Assembly (NCBI RefSeq): GCF_038502225.1
Contig: NC_091378.1
Location: forward strand, 4,445,925-4,509,924
Source of the DNA: Cherax quadricarinatus
Taxonomy: Eukaryota > Arthropoda > Malacostraca > Decapoda > Parastacidae
Direction of reading: 5' to 3'
Length of the DNA: 64,000 nt
Shown here in pieces: positions 42,524 through 53,274 of this stretch; the stretch's first letter is position 1, and each line of letters opens with the position of its first letter. The translations under genes were made by a program, and so were the position numbers. The notes under the pieces are model-generated. The model was not told the origin of the DNA and did no database searches. It saw only the letters and a program-made list of their open reading frames with translations.

Positions 42524-42572
42524 AAAAAACACGGAGCGGGTGGGATTTAAACCCATGGCGTAAAACTCAGCC
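42524..42572 (-). mobile_element. tRNA-derived SINE head, minus copy
   Basis: Minus strand carries GCCATGGGTTTAAATCCCAC (B box-like GGTTTAAATCC). It is head to head with the next SINE. Confidence 0.65.
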
Positions 42573-42573
42573 A

Positions 42574-42692
42574 GTTGGCCCAGTGGCTTACACACTGGTC
42601 TGGAGTTTTATGATTCACTCGCCATGGGTTCATATCGCACCCGTTTTGTGGTTTGTTTGTAATGGTGTTATTACGATTTTGTGAATCATGAA
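42574..42692 (+). mobile_element. tRNA-derived SINE, plus copy
   Basis: GTTGGCCCAGTGGCTTACAC (A-box region), GAGTTTTATGATTCACTCGC, then ATGGGTTCATATCGCACCCG (B box) and a body with GTGTTATTACGATTTTGTGA. It forms an inverted pair with the preceding fragment. Confidence 0.7.
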
Positions 42693-43304
42693 CCTTCTTC
42701 GAGAAACTGCTTCTTCCTAGTAGCTTCCTCCAGCTCTACCTTCACCTGAACGTTCACCTGTTCAAAACTCATTGAAAGCATCCTGAACACTTCAGGATGT
42801 TCATAACAGAACGCAGATTACTTCACTACTCTCACTCTACCTCCCTCCCTCTGTTCCTTTCCCCCTCTTCATCCTTCCATTCCTACCCACTAAACATTAT
42901 CTTTGTCTCAAGCCTTCAATATTTTATTCTGGATTATCGCATCATTTGCGGGTGAACTTGGGAGGATTGTCAAGGAGCAGACTGTCTGTCTGTGTCGCAA
43001 ATGCGAAAGTGAAAGGGTTATTATATGTTGATTTAGGGTCAGAAATATTGCCTTTTTACACAGCTTGTGTGGGTGTTGTAAAAAGTGTGATGTGGTCTGG
43101 CATGTCAAGACTCTGTCTCTCTTTTCTCTCTCTCTCTTTTCTACACAGGGTTTTTAGAAGGTTAGGTTAAGGGTTCCTAACTTTACTTACAATATAAGTC
43201 CTCTTACCTATATCAGCTCATCTGAAATCCTTTTTATTGGTATGAGACATGGAAATATGGTACAGGATGAAGTTGAAGCCATCTGTGGGCCAGAAATTCT
43301 CTCT
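42693..43304. other. Unassigned sequence
   Basis: No gene or repeat family recognised. Confidence 0.5.
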
Positions 43305-43590
43305 CAAGCCCTGGGAGCCTAGTCTGGTACCAGGGTGGGAGAGGGGGGGGCAGTGATCCATGGAGCCCTGGGAGCCTGGTCTGGGACTAGGGTGGGAGGG
43401 GGCAGTGATCCCTGGAGCCCTGGGAGCCTGGTCTAGTACCAGGGTGGGAGAGGGGGGGGCAGTGATTCATGGAGCTCTGGGAGCCTGGTCTGGGACCAGG
43501 GTGGGAGGGGATGCAGTGATTCCTGGAGCCCTGGGAGCCTGGTCTGGGACCAGGGTTGGAGGGGGGGCAGTGATCCCTGGAATCTTCTTG
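43305..43590. repeat. About 55-bp G-rich minisatellite, 5 copies
   Basis: Unit GCCCTGGGAGCCTGGTCTGG...ACCAGGGTGGGAGGGGGCAG...TGATCCCTG, with variable G-run length. Confidence 0.9.
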
Positions 43591-44080
43591 AGGTAATCTC
43601 TCTTACAGTGTTCTTGTTCATCCTTGTCTAGGATGATGTCTGCTTCTTCCCTTACACATTCTCTTCTTTACCCAGTTTTTTCCTTTCTCCTTCTTTCCAT
43701 ATCTCCCTTCCCTACTGCCTCACCCCTTCCCCTGCCTCACCCCTTCCCGCTTGGTGTTTGTGTAACAGGGTAAGTGCCTGGGGTGGCAAAGCTGCCATAC
43801 GACTTACCACGTCTGAAACTGACTTACAGTGCCGGGGAATGTTGTGTGTGTGTGTGCCCCATCCCCTGTCATGGGGTGGCTGGGACCCCCATCTGCGTGA
43901 TTCTGGGCCCCCTTCCCTTCCCCTCTTATCTGCGTGGTTCAAGAACCCCTTCCCTGCCCCTATCTGCGTGGTTGTGGGGAGGGTCGATGCGCGTCTGTTT
44001 GTACTAAGTGACTTAGAGTTACTTGAGGTATTTTAAGTGGATGTCTTCGTCACCGGTGAGGCCATTCCGATGAGGACCCC
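43591..44080. other. Unassigned sequence
   Basis: Contains loosely repeated TATCTGCGTGGTT words at 43890-43975. No gene. Confidence 0.5.
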
Positions 44081-44081
44081 C

Positions 44082-44168
44082 TCCTGTGAGTCCCTCCAGT
44101 GAGGCCCCTCCTGTGAGTCCCCTCCTGTGAGTCCCCTCCTGTGAGTCCCCTCCTGTGAGTCCCCTCCG
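44082..44168. repeat. 16-bp CCTCCTGTGAGTCCCC repeat
   Basis: Five to six copies. Confidence 0.85.
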
Positions 44169-44339
44169 ACAAATGCTTCAAAATCTCTAGAAAATCCAGT
44201 GATTTGCAACCAAACTAGTCTTGGAACTGCCAGGAATGATCCCTTTACGGGCTTTGGAACCACCATTTCTTTGGATCAAATGTGATTACCTCCCATTTCC
44301 CAGGTATTGCATGACCCATACGGGTTTACCGTTTTTCCA

Positions 44340-44425
44340 TGAATATAAGAACATATGAGCGGAGGTGTAGGAAGCCTACAGCAGGCCTACTGTAGCAAGC
44401 CTACTGCCTGCTGTAGTGATCTTCC
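44340..44425 (-). mobile_element. LINE C 3' tail fragment, locally duplicated
   Basis: ATATAAGAACATATGAGCGG then CTACAGCAGGCCTACTG; the AGCAAGCCTACTGCCTGC part is a local duplication. Confidence 0.6.
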
Positions 44426-44454
44426 TCTGGTTAGTTAAGATGTCTGTAGCCTAG

Positions 44455-44525
44455 CGCATTTCTATTGGAACAACGTTTCGCCCAGAAGAGATGTTATCGA
44501 TATCTTTGACATTAATCAGAGTCTC
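44455..44525 (-). mobile_element. H-element end scrap
   Basis: Minus strand: ATCTCTTCTGGGCGAAACGT then TGTTCCAATAGAA, similar to the end at 10585-10620. Confidence 0.6.
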
Positions 44526-44542
44526 GGTCTGTGGCACAGTTT

Positions 44543-44592
44543 ATTATTCCGGGGGGTCAACGCCCCCGCTGCCCGGTCCTAGACGAAACCTG
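44543..44592 (-). mobile_element. LINE A 3' UTR scrap
   Basis: TTCCGGGGGGTCAACGCCCC then GCTGCCCGGTCCTAGAC. Confidence 0.65.
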
Positions 44593-44689
44593 GTATCAGC
44601 AAAAATTGTAATACCGTCCCACCACTAATTAGTAATGAAATAATAAAACTACCTCACTCTTACGTCTTGGGTACATAACCTGAGAGGTA

Positions 44690-44912
44690 TTCAACCAGTT
44701 CTGGTTGTGTGAGTCGAGTCTCAGCTCCTGGCCTGGCCTCTCCTATCTGCGTGGGCCACCATCGTATTTATTCTTATATCTATATATATGGAGGCTGGTT
44801 CTGCCACTTAGCTGTCTAAGTGAACCACTTTCTTATCACTCAGCGGCTGAAAAAGTATTTCCTGACATCCCTTTGACTGTGGTTTTTAACTTCGTTCTCC
44901 AATGGTGGTGCA
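44690..44912 (-). mobile_element. LINE B 3'-end fragment
   Basis: GAGTCGAGTCTCAGCTCCTG...GCCTCTC, then AAAAAGTATTTCCTGACATC and CCTTTGACTG match the C-terminal end of LINE B (compare 53300-53540). Decayed. Confidence 0.7.
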
Positions 44913-46260
44913 CAGCTGAACTGTAGCCTTAACCAGTTAATTTTATTTTATAAGATAAATGTTCCATTTTTTTAGTACAAATTTACGCTGTTTTTAAAAG
45001 ATCGTAATTATGCAAAGCATGCATAAGCCCCTGATATTCCTCTTAAAGTCCATATCCTAAATTTAAACTGTATATATCAAGCAGGCAACATGCGTGTCTT
45101 GATGTGACCAAGTTACTACAGAAAAATGGATGGGGTTGAGGGAGGAAGGGTTGATTCCTCAGATAATTTTTACCAAAACACAGGGAAGACATAGATACGT
45201 TTGTAAAGGTGTGTGTTTATGGTTCCATCTGGCCAGGCAAGTTATGGCCGGCCATCATCCTGGGTGTGGAAGCCCATTCATCGCGTGTCTGATACAACCG
45301 GTGTCCTCTAGGTCTAAATTGTCTCCAGTGGTGTAAAAACTATCGCTAGCCCTCATTCACGCATCGGGTAGCGGGACACTTCCTGTGACGGTTCTCAGTC
45401 CACTGGTTAAGCTGAGTTCTGGAGTGAATTGGTCAGTCCAGTGGCACATGACTCTCTTAATGTTAAAAACATGTCTATGTTTAACTTCCATAACGTTTGT
45501 TACTGGTGCTGTCACTGCTGCACCTGCTGTTTAATCTATCACTGCTGTTGCTTCTGCTATCTTTGGTGCTGTTGCTTCTGCTGTCTCTGTTGCTGCTGGT
45601 TTCAAGTCTCGTCGACCTTGTGTGTTTACATCTGACAATTATTCTTTTGTCTGTTTATATTTTGTTTGTTGTCTCTTCGTTGATTATTTGCTCACTGTTC
45701 TTTCTCCTGTTCTTATTTAACCGCCTCTCTATTAACTCTGTTGTTTACTCCTCTTTCGCCTGTGTTCTTGATATCTCAATCCATTCTTGCTTTCTTACAT
45801 TCTCCGTCTCCTCTTGCTACTCGATTTTTTTTCTCTCCCACTCTTTTTCCCTTTCTTCCTCTCACATTCTCTATCATACTTCGATTCTCTCTACCTCTCA
45901 CTTTACTCCCCCTTCCCCTCTCCTTCCCTCTGTTTTTTTTCCATTGTCTCAAACACAGAAGTTCGTAATCTTGGTAGAAATAGATAGTTCTTCTCAGTAG
46001 ATAGCCTCGCTGTGGGCTTCTAAGTTTCTGCTATCTATCTTTCCCATGTACACCTTCCTCGTCTTGTCTTCTCTCTCTCCCTCTTCTTTCCTCCCCTCTC
46101 ACTGCTCTTCTTCATACCCCGTCCACACCTAGTAATTTATGTAGACGTAACTGACCATCTTCAGATTGTACCATCCACTACTGCCACTCTCTCTTTCTCT
46201 TTCTCTCTCTCTCTATTTTATATATTTTTTTCCCCAATGCACCGGCCGTATGCCACCGGG
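44913..46260. other. Unassigned, pyrimidine-rich from 45500
   Basis: 45500-45600 is CTGTTGCTTCTGCT-like. 45800-46210 is TCTC-rich with a (CTCTTT)n piece at about 46186-46212. Leu/Ser-rich frames (up to 167 codons) reflect composition. Confidence 0.5.
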
Positions 46261-46261
46261 A

Positions 46262-46432
46262 CAGGGTCTACCTGGAGGGCATTCCAGGGATCAACGTCCC
46301 TGGTTGATCAGGGCTTGATCAGCGAAGTTGTTACTGCTGGTCGCACGTAGTCTAACGTACGAACCACAGCCCGGCTGCTCCGGCACTGACCTGAGGTATC
46401 TGTCCAGCTCCCTCTTGAAGACATCCAGGTGA
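46262..46432 (-). mobile_element. LINE A 3'-end fragment
   Basis: TCTACCTGGAGGGCATTCCA then GGTCGCACGTAGTCTAACGT and CTGTCCAGCTCCCTCTTGAA. The central GCGGCCCGGTCC block is deleted. Confidence 0.8.
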
Positions 46433-46577
46433 CCTAAAAAGGAAAACGAAAGGTTTTCTTTTTTTAGGGGTTTCTTTTACATTCAGTAATGTATACAGGA
46501 GAAGGGGTTACTAGCCCCTTGCTCCCGGCATTTTACTCGCCTGTTACGACACGCATGGCTTACGGAAGGAGAATTCT
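46433..46577 (-). repeat. Conserved dispersed repeat of unknown class
   Basis: Minus strand: TAAGCCATGCGTGTCGTAAC...CGCCGGGAGCAAGGGGCTAG-like text, then TAACCCCTTCTCCTGTATAC. I believe similar text is common in arthropod genomes but cannot name the element. Confidence 0.4.
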
Positions 46578-46650
46578 TTTCCTGGCCCATGGCCGGGCTC
46601 AGAGAGTAGATAAACTCTCGAAACTCTACAAAGGTATATATCTCTTCAAA
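46578..46650 (+). mobile_element. LINE A2 3' terminus
   Basis: CCTGGCCCATGGCCGGGCTC then AACTCTCGAAACTCTACAAAGG. Confidence 0.75.
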
Positions 46651-46666
46651 GGTATGTGTGTATGTG

Positions 46667-46670
<4 letters not shown>

Positions 46671-46743
<73 letters not shown>
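46671..46743. repeat. (AT)n microsatellite
   Basis: About 36 TA units, directly downstream of a LINE A2 3' end. Confidence 0.95.
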
Positions 46744-46746
<3 letters not shown>

Positions 46747-47442
46747 AGAGAGACATTCACTCATGAACCTCCAGTCATTAACGGCTTGTCATAATTTATG
46801 GTTATGGTAATAAATTATGTTGAGTGATCACTGGAGTGTTGTGCAGCGCTGCCACAACTGCAATCACTAACTGAATACAATCACCTGAACTACACTTGTT
46901 ACACACCACATTACTACCCTTTCATGATATCGTCAAATATTGTATTATGGCCCTAGAACATAGTATAGTATTCTCGGTGTAGATGTGTGCGTGGTATGGT
47001 TGGTCCTGGTCCAGGAGTGGTCTACGGGTCTAGGAAAACTCTGAAATCCCATCAAGGGTATGCCAGGGTTGTCATATTCTTGGTGTCTGCGCTAGATAAC
47101 CCCCCCCCCCCCTCAAGATGAGTCGTAATCTACGACTGTCAGGGAATATACCGAAGCATGGACAGAGACTCGAACCATGGTCCATACTTACAGCAGCCAG
47201 GCGCCAGAACCACACACACCCACAGATGTTATTTTGTCATCAGTCATCGCTGGTGATAATTGCGATTGGAATTTATAAATAAGATATATCCAGGTTTGTG
47301 AAGAAAGGCAGCCATTCACGTGAACGATCTGTTTCTGCAACATTGCAAATTCGTGATGATGAGTTGATTGCAACACGAAACGCCTAGAACTATCATTCAG
47401 CTCTCCCTGTGGTTATTTTGCATCTTTTGCTGTTCGTTCGCG

Positions 47443-47444
<2 letters not shown>
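46744..47444. other. Unassigned, with LINE A2-like scrap
   Basis: 47010-47075 (AGGAAAACTCTGAAATCCCA) resembles the A2 3' end. A poly-C run lies at about 47100-47111. No gene. Confidence 0.5.

Positions 47445-47533
<89 letters not shown>
47445..47533. repeat. (AT)n microsatellite
   Basis: About 44 TA units. Confidence 0.95.
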
Positions 47534-47536
<3 letters not shown>

Positions 47537-48074
47537 GCGTCAAGTAGGAGGTATGTTTGGGAGCATGGGGTTGGAACCCAGGGAGCCTGGGGATCTAATA
47601 CCCGACAATATGATGTTAGACTTAAGATGATAGTCTGGTGGGTGACGGGACGTAGAGCTCTCAGCTTTATTTCATATCATTGTTAGTTATGTGGGTGTAA
47701 ACTAGACAGTCAGACAGACAGATGTACTCCCGTCTCGACGATGCCTCGTAAACTAATCGTGGTTAATTAGTAAGGTTTGTGAGGTGGGTATACCCGGCCG
47801 TAGGTGTTTGTTGTGGTGATACACACAGGGAGATAGGAAGGTGTGTAACCTTTCTGAGGTACAGAGGGTGAGACAGGTGTGTGACCGTGGTGAGACAGGT
47901 CTGTGACCGTGATGAGACAGGTCTGTGACCGTGGTGTTGTACAGAGGGCTGCAGCCTCGTCCTTGTCACTCTGGTAATAATAAATATTAATAACGTTGGA
48001 GGTGTTTTGTAAGTCATTCACAGTTTGTGTTTTGTTGAGACGATACTTGTTTATCCTACCTTCCTTCTACCTGT

Positions 48075-48077
<3 letters not shown>
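47534..48077. other. Unassigned, short 21-bp repeat
   Basis: GAGACAGGTCTGTGACCGTG repeats about four times at 47869-47937. No gene. Confidence 0.5.

Positions 48078-48142
<65 letters not shown>
48078..48142. repeat. (TC)n microsatellite
   Basis: About 32 TC units, adjoining the 17-bp array. Confidence 0.95.
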
Positions 48143-48143
<1 letters not shown>

Positions 48144-48149
48144 CACTTG

Positions 48150-49089
48150 GCAACACTGACTCCATCTCAACACTGACTCCATCTCAACACTGACTCCATC
48201 TCAACACTGACTCCATCTTAACACTGACTCCATCTCAACACTGACTCCATCTCAACACTGACTCCATCTCAACATTGACTCCATCTCAACACTGACTCCA
48301 TCTCAACATTGACTCCATCTCAACACTGACTCCATCTCAACATTGACTCCATCTCAACACTGACTCCATCTCAACATTGACTCCATCTCAACATTGACTC
48401 CATCTCAACACTGACTCCATCTCAACACTGACTCCATCTCAACACTGACTCCATCTCAACACTGACTCCATCTCAACACTGACTCCATCTTAACACTGAC
48501 TCCATCTCAACACTGACTCCATCTCAACACTGACTCCATCTTAACACTGACTCCATCTCAACACTGACTCCATCTCAACACTGACTCCATCTCAACACTG
48601 ACTCCATCTCAACACTGACTCCATCTCAACACTGACTCCATCTCAACACTGACTCCATCTCAACACTGACTCCATCTCAACACTGACTCCATCTCAACAC
48701 TGACTCCATCTCAACACTGACTCCATCTCAACACTGACTCCATCTCAACATTGACTCCATCTTAACACTGACTCCATCTCAACACTGACTCCATCTCAAC
48801 ACTGACTCCATCTTAACACTGACTCCATCTCAACACTGACTCCATCTCAACACTGACTCCATCTCAACACTGACTCCATCTTAACACTGACTCCATCTCA
48901 ACACTGACTCCATCTTAACACTGACTCCATCTCAACACTGACTCCATCTCAACACTGACTCCATCTCAACACTGACTCCATCTCAACACTGACTCCATCT
49001 TAACACTGACTCCATCTCAACACTGACTCCATCTCAACACTGACTCCATCTCAACACTGACTCCATCTCAACACTGACTCCATCTCAAC
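48150..49089. repeat. 17-bp minisatellite, about 55 copies
   Basis: Unit TCAACACTGACTCCATC, highly uniform, with only C/T variants (TTAACACTG, ACATTG). Confidence 0.97.
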
Positions 49090-49254
49090 TCCTCTTCTGA
49101 CCAGAATCTATCTCGTGCTGCTGTTCATTCTCGTATATTAATTTATGCACAGATTTCTCATTGGGTTTTCCCCTCTCCCCATTTCTTCATCTTCCGTGTA
49201 CTCGGCTTCTCTCCCGTGCATTTTGATTCTTCCTTCTTACACATCTAAGTACTC

Positions 49255-49635
49255 AAAACGCCTTGGAGTACTTGGAATGTACTCTCACGAACAGAGAAAA
49301 GAGGTTCGTGGTATATATATTTGCAAGATACTGGAAGATATGGTCTCAGACCTCATATGTTGCCATAACAACATGCTGGAGTGAAAGATATGGGGGGGAG
49401 GGTAAATTAACTCGGTAAAAACGAGGGGCTGCGTGGGCACAATAAGAGAACACTGTATCAACATCCGTGGGCCATGGCACTTCAAACTGGTACCAGCAGA
49501 TATTAGAAATGTTTCTGGGACACGTGTAGAAGTTTTCAGGATCACTACATTCACCAAGTGGCAGATCAACCAGGCTGTGATGGATATGCAGGCCAAAAGC
49601 AACAGCCTGTTTAAACAGGCTTTTGCAAGCCTGTT
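49255..49635 (+). mobile_element. LINE A2 C-terminal and 3' fragment
   Basis: Plus-strand A2: L-G-V-L-G-M-Y-S-type start, Y-I-C-K-I-L-E-D, then G-T-I-R-E-H-C-I-N-I-R-G at about 49436-49470 in single copy (reference for the 34-bp array), D-I-R-N-V-S-G and the end. No 34-bp expansion here. Confidence 0.82.
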
Positions 49636-49724
49636 ACAGGTGTGTATCACCAACACTCACCTTCTGCAGTTCCTCATCTAATTCAATATTTTTTTGATAC
49701 ACAGTTTCATGTACAGCTCCTCTG

Positions 49725-50750
49725 TTAGCTTTTTATGTTCCCCTTTCTCTTTTCTGTTAGCTCTGTTCCCCTTTCTCTTCTCTGTTAGCTCTGTTCCCCT
49801 TTCTCTTCTCTGTTAGCTCTGTTCCCCTTTCTCTTCTCTGTTAGCTCTGTTCCCCTTTCTCTTCTCTGTTAGCTCTGTTCCCCTTTCTCTTATCTGTTAG
49901 CTCTGTTCCCCTTTCTCTTCTCTGTTAGCTCTGTTCCCCTTTCTCTTCTGTTAGCTCTGTTCCCCTTTCTCTTCTCTGTTAGCTCTGTTCCCCTTTCTCT
50001 TCTCCGTTAGCTCTGTTCCCCTTTCTCTTCAGTTAGCTCTGTTCCCCTTTCTCTTCTCCGTTAGCTCTGTTCCCCTTTCTCTTCAGTTAGCTCTGTTCCC
50101 CTTTCTCTTTTCTGTTAGCTCTGTTCCCCTTTCTCTTTTCTGTTAGCTCTGTTCCCCTTTCTCTTTTCTGTTAGCTCTGTTCCCCTTTCTCTTTTCTTTT
50201 AGCTCTGTTCCCCTTTCTCTTCTCTGTTAGCTCTGTTCTCCTTTCTCTTCTCTGTTAGCTCTGTTCCCCTTTCTCTTCTCTGTTCCCCTTTCTCTTCTCT
50301 GTTCCCCTTTCTCTTCTCTGTTAGCTCTGTTCCCTTTCTCCTCTCTGTTAGCTCTGTTCCCCTCTCTCTTCTCTGTTAGCTCTGTTCCCCTTTCTCTTCT
50401 CTGTTAGCTCTGTTCCCCTTTCTCTTCTCTGTTAGCTCTGTTCCCCTTTCTTTTCTCTGTTAGCTCTGTTCCCCTTTCTCTTCTCAGTTAGCTCTGTTCC
50501 CCTTTCTCTTCTCTGTTAGCTCTGTTCCCCTTTCTCTTCTCTGTTAGTTCTGTTCCCCTTTCTCTTCTCTGTTAGCTCTGTTCCCCTTTCTCTTCTCTGT
50601 TAGCTCTGTTCCCCTTTCTCTTCTCTGTTAGCTCTGTTCCCCTTTCTCTTCTCTGTTAGCTCTGTTCCCCTTTCTCTTCTCTGTTAGGTCTGTTCCACTT
50701 TCTCTTCTCTGTTAGCTCTGTTCCCCTTTCTCTTCCCTGTTTCTTTCTGT
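49725..50750. repeat. 28-bp minisatellite, about 36 copies
   Basis: Unit TGTTAGCTCTGTTCCCCTTT plus CTCTTCTC. Truncated units lack TTAGCTC (50280-50310) or two bases (CTTCAG). Confidence 0.95.
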
Positions 50751-51215
50751 TGTTTCAGTATGTCTTTGCCTCTCTCTTTTAGTACAAGATATAGGCGGGT
50801 ACAAATAAACACGTCTGTCACTCAGCAGACGGAGGATCAAGCCTCCACCACGTCATGCGCTGAATTTCCCACATCTCCTTTCTCCTATCTAAAATTTTCT
50901 CTTATGCGTTTAAAGATATATTTTTTTTCGTTTATGTTAATGCAAAAATTAATAATTTTGTAACAAAAAAAAACTTAGAAAACTTACCTGACTTTATTAT
51001 AACAAGCACAATTTAATTTAGCCTAATCCAGCTAAATATATTTTAGATAAGTTTACAATAATTTAATAATAAACAAACACACTGAAATATATTTTTTGTC
51101 GTTAGGTTCAGAATGATTTTTGCGAAATTATTACACAAATTTTCGATTGCCTTATTCGGCAAGAAGAGCGTTGCTATTTAAGCCAAAATCGCAAGTTTTA
51201 TCTAATCGGCACGAC
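50751..51215. other. Unassigned A/T-rich DNA
   Basis: A scrap of the GAGGATC...CCTCC dispersed repeat lies at 50825-50875. The rest is A/T-rich and non-coding. TTTTGCGAAATTATTACAC at about 51118 recalls decayed repeats, but I cannot name it. Confidence 0.45.
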
Positions 51216-51216
51216 A

Positions 51217-51260
51217 TTATATATATATATATATATTATATATATATATATATATAATAT

Positions 51261-51312
<52 letters not shown>

Positions 51313-51345
51313 AATGTAATATAATATTATATAATATAATATATA
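51217..51345. repeat. TA-rich imperfect microsatellite
   Basis: Blocks of TATATATA broken by TTATA and AATAT. Strongly self-complementary. Confidence 0.9.
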
Positions 51346-51597
51346 ATGTCATTAATGTTTGTTAAGAGTGGTAATTAATATTCATTAAGCCGGAGCAGAA
51401 GCTGTGGAGTAACCCGTGGTTGTGGTCAGACAAGGTTTGATCCGAGGTAGAGGAGGGTGTCTCCCAGTCCTTGGATCAGCAACCCTTCACTTGTATGAGT
51501 GTTAACTGCCAATACACTTCGGCTTTAAAGTCTCTCCGTAGACCCAAACTGGAGTTTACCTTTGAGAAATATCTAACCTGTGAATAATTTGGAGGGT

Positions 51598-51690
51598 TCT
51601 GTCTTTTCCCGGTCAACCAGGCTGTTGGTGCTAGCGGCCAGCAGGTCCACAAGGCCCTCACCACCCTGCTGATCCAGTATCTAAGGGAGA
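51598..51690 (-). mobile_element. LINE A2 3' scrap
   Basis: GGTCAACCAGGCTGTTGGTG then GCTGATCCAGTATCTAAG. Confidence 0.5.
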
Positions 51691-51721
51691 GGAGAGTGTA
51701 TACAACCCATTTTAACATCGT

Positions 51722-51848
51722 ACGTCGGTTGCGTGCGGCCAGCAGTAACAGCCTGGTTGATCAATCCCTGATCCACCGCGAGGCCTGGTTATGGACCGGG
51801 CCGCGGGGGCATTGACCCCCGGAACACCCTCCAGGTAGATCCAGGTGA
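51722..51848 (+). mobile_element. LINE A 3'-end fragment
   Basis: CAGCAGTAACAGCCTGGTTG, GAGGCCTGGTTATGGACCGG and CACCCTCCAGGTAGATCCAG. Confidence 0.85.
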
Positions 51849-51867
51849 TGATTATAATCATAAATAT

Positions 51868-52166
51868 AATTTTTAAAGGGGGCGGGGTGGAGAGGTAAGC
51901 CAGTGGAAGGCCTCGGTCAGATGACCAAAAGCTCCAGCTGTGGGTCATTATATGACTAAGGCCAGCCTCAGGAAGCACTTGTCCTGTTTCCTGACAAATC
52001 TTACCTAACCTAACCTAACCTAACAAATCTTACCTAACCTAACAAATCTTACCTAACCTAACCTCACCTCACCTAACCTAACCTAACCTAACCTCACCTC
52101 ACCTCACCTCACCTCACCTCACCTCACCTCACCCCACCTCACCTCACCTCACCTAACGTAACTTCA
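51868..52166 (+). mobile_element. Second element with telomere-like tail
   Basis: Shares GTAAGCCAGTGGAAGGCC, TCAGATGACCAAAAGCTCCA and CACTTGTCCTGTTTCCTGAC with 8264-8370, then passes into CCTAACCTAA and CCTCA-type pentamers (51990-52166). The head carries about 20 extra bases (ATATGACTAAGGCCAGCC). Confidence 0.75.
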
Positions 52167-52324
52167 CCTAACTTAAGCTTCAAGACCAGTGGTTGTCAAC
52201 CATTTTATGGTCCCATTCAGTCTTCTCAGCACACGTCAGAATGTCATTCCCTCGTCCCATATTGTCTGACTCAAAAATTACATTCCAATTAATATATATT
52301 TAAATCCGGAAAATCTTTAATTTT

Positions 52325-52450
52325 TTTCTATGAGTCACGAAATCGTAATGACACGATTGTAAACAATCGACGACTTGCACTCTAGCCTTGGAGTTTTACG
52401 ACTCACTCGCCGCGAGTTCAATTCCCACCCGTACTCTTGTTTATGCATTT
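52325..52450. mobile_element. Back-to-back tRNA-derived SINE fragments
   Basis: 52330-52370 is a minus-strand SINE body (GAGTCACGAAATCGTAATGA). 52370-52445 is a plus-strand head (GAGTTTTACGACTCACTCGC then GCGAGTTCAATTCCCACCCG, B box). The join is head to head, as at 42.5 kb. Confidence 0.65.
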
Positions 52451-52661
52451 AAAATTTTGAATAAAAGCATTTTCAGGGATCTTAAAACTTATATAAAAGT
52501 GTTTTTTTATGTACATAACTAATTACTGAACAGTTCCCCCTGAAAAACCTTAAAATCCCCCTGGGGGGGGGGAATTTCCCCTAGTTGAGAGAACCCCTGT
52601 TCAAGAAGGAACCCTACGTAAATAACAGAGTCTGAAAACCTGTCTTGAAATGCGTGAAGTA

Positions 52662-53030
52662 ACAGCCTGATTGATCTGACCGTTTAGCTAGGAGGTCAGG
52701 TCTGAGACCTGGGCTTAATGACCCCTGGAATCATCAGCAGGTAGATCAAATAGGTTTACCTGGATTTCTCTGATGAATTCCGAGATTTTTTCTAATCCCG
52801 CAGCTCGGTCATAGGCCGGGCTCGTCTGGTGCTTGCCTGGTCAACCAGGCTGTTGCTGCTGGTGGTCCGCCTGGCCATGGATCAAGCCGTAGGGGCGTTG
52901 ATACCCCCTCCCCGAAACACCCTCCAGGTATACCCACATATCCGTCACAGCCTGGTTGGTCTGGATGACCTATAGTTTACCTGGAGTTGCTTCCGGAGGT
53001 CAGCGCCCCTGCGGCCCGGTCCTAGACCAG
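52662..53030. mobile_element. Cluster of LINE A/A2 3' scraps in alternating orientation
   Basis: 52662-52745 plus (AGTAACAGCCTGATTGATCT), 52796-52868 minus (GGTCAACCAGGCTGTTGCTG), 52868-52932 plus (GGGGCGTTGATACCCC), 52934-52965 minus and 52975-53030 minus (GTTTACCTGGAGTTGCTTCC). Confidence 0.7.
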
Positions 53031-53192
53031 ATCTACAGTGCATCCTTCTTAATGTGTGTATTATTATCTCTCTCCTTTACTTCTTCCCTATTTCTACCTC
53101 TCATACGTCTATCTCTATTCTTCTTTCCCTGCTTCTTTCTCCTTTTTTTCCCTTCTCTTTCCTTTTTTATATTTCATCTTCCTTCAGCAGCA

Positions 53193-53245
53193 ACGTATTC
53201 ACCTGTGTGTGGTTATAGGGGGTCGAGTCACTGGGACCCTTTGTT
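53193..53245 (-). mobile_element. LINE B 3' terminus (third link of a chain)
   Basis: GTATTCACCTGTGTGTGGTT then ATAGGGGGTCGAGTCAC. Its 5' side is close to the (TG)n at 53252-53275. Confidence 0.7.
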
Positions 53246-53274
53246 GCCCTGGTGTGTGTGTGTGTGTGTGTGTG

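Noticed and set aside
48150..49089. CRISPR array
   Set aside because: The 17-bp units are contiguous with no unique spacers. The other arrays likewise lack spacers, and the genome is eukaryotic in character.
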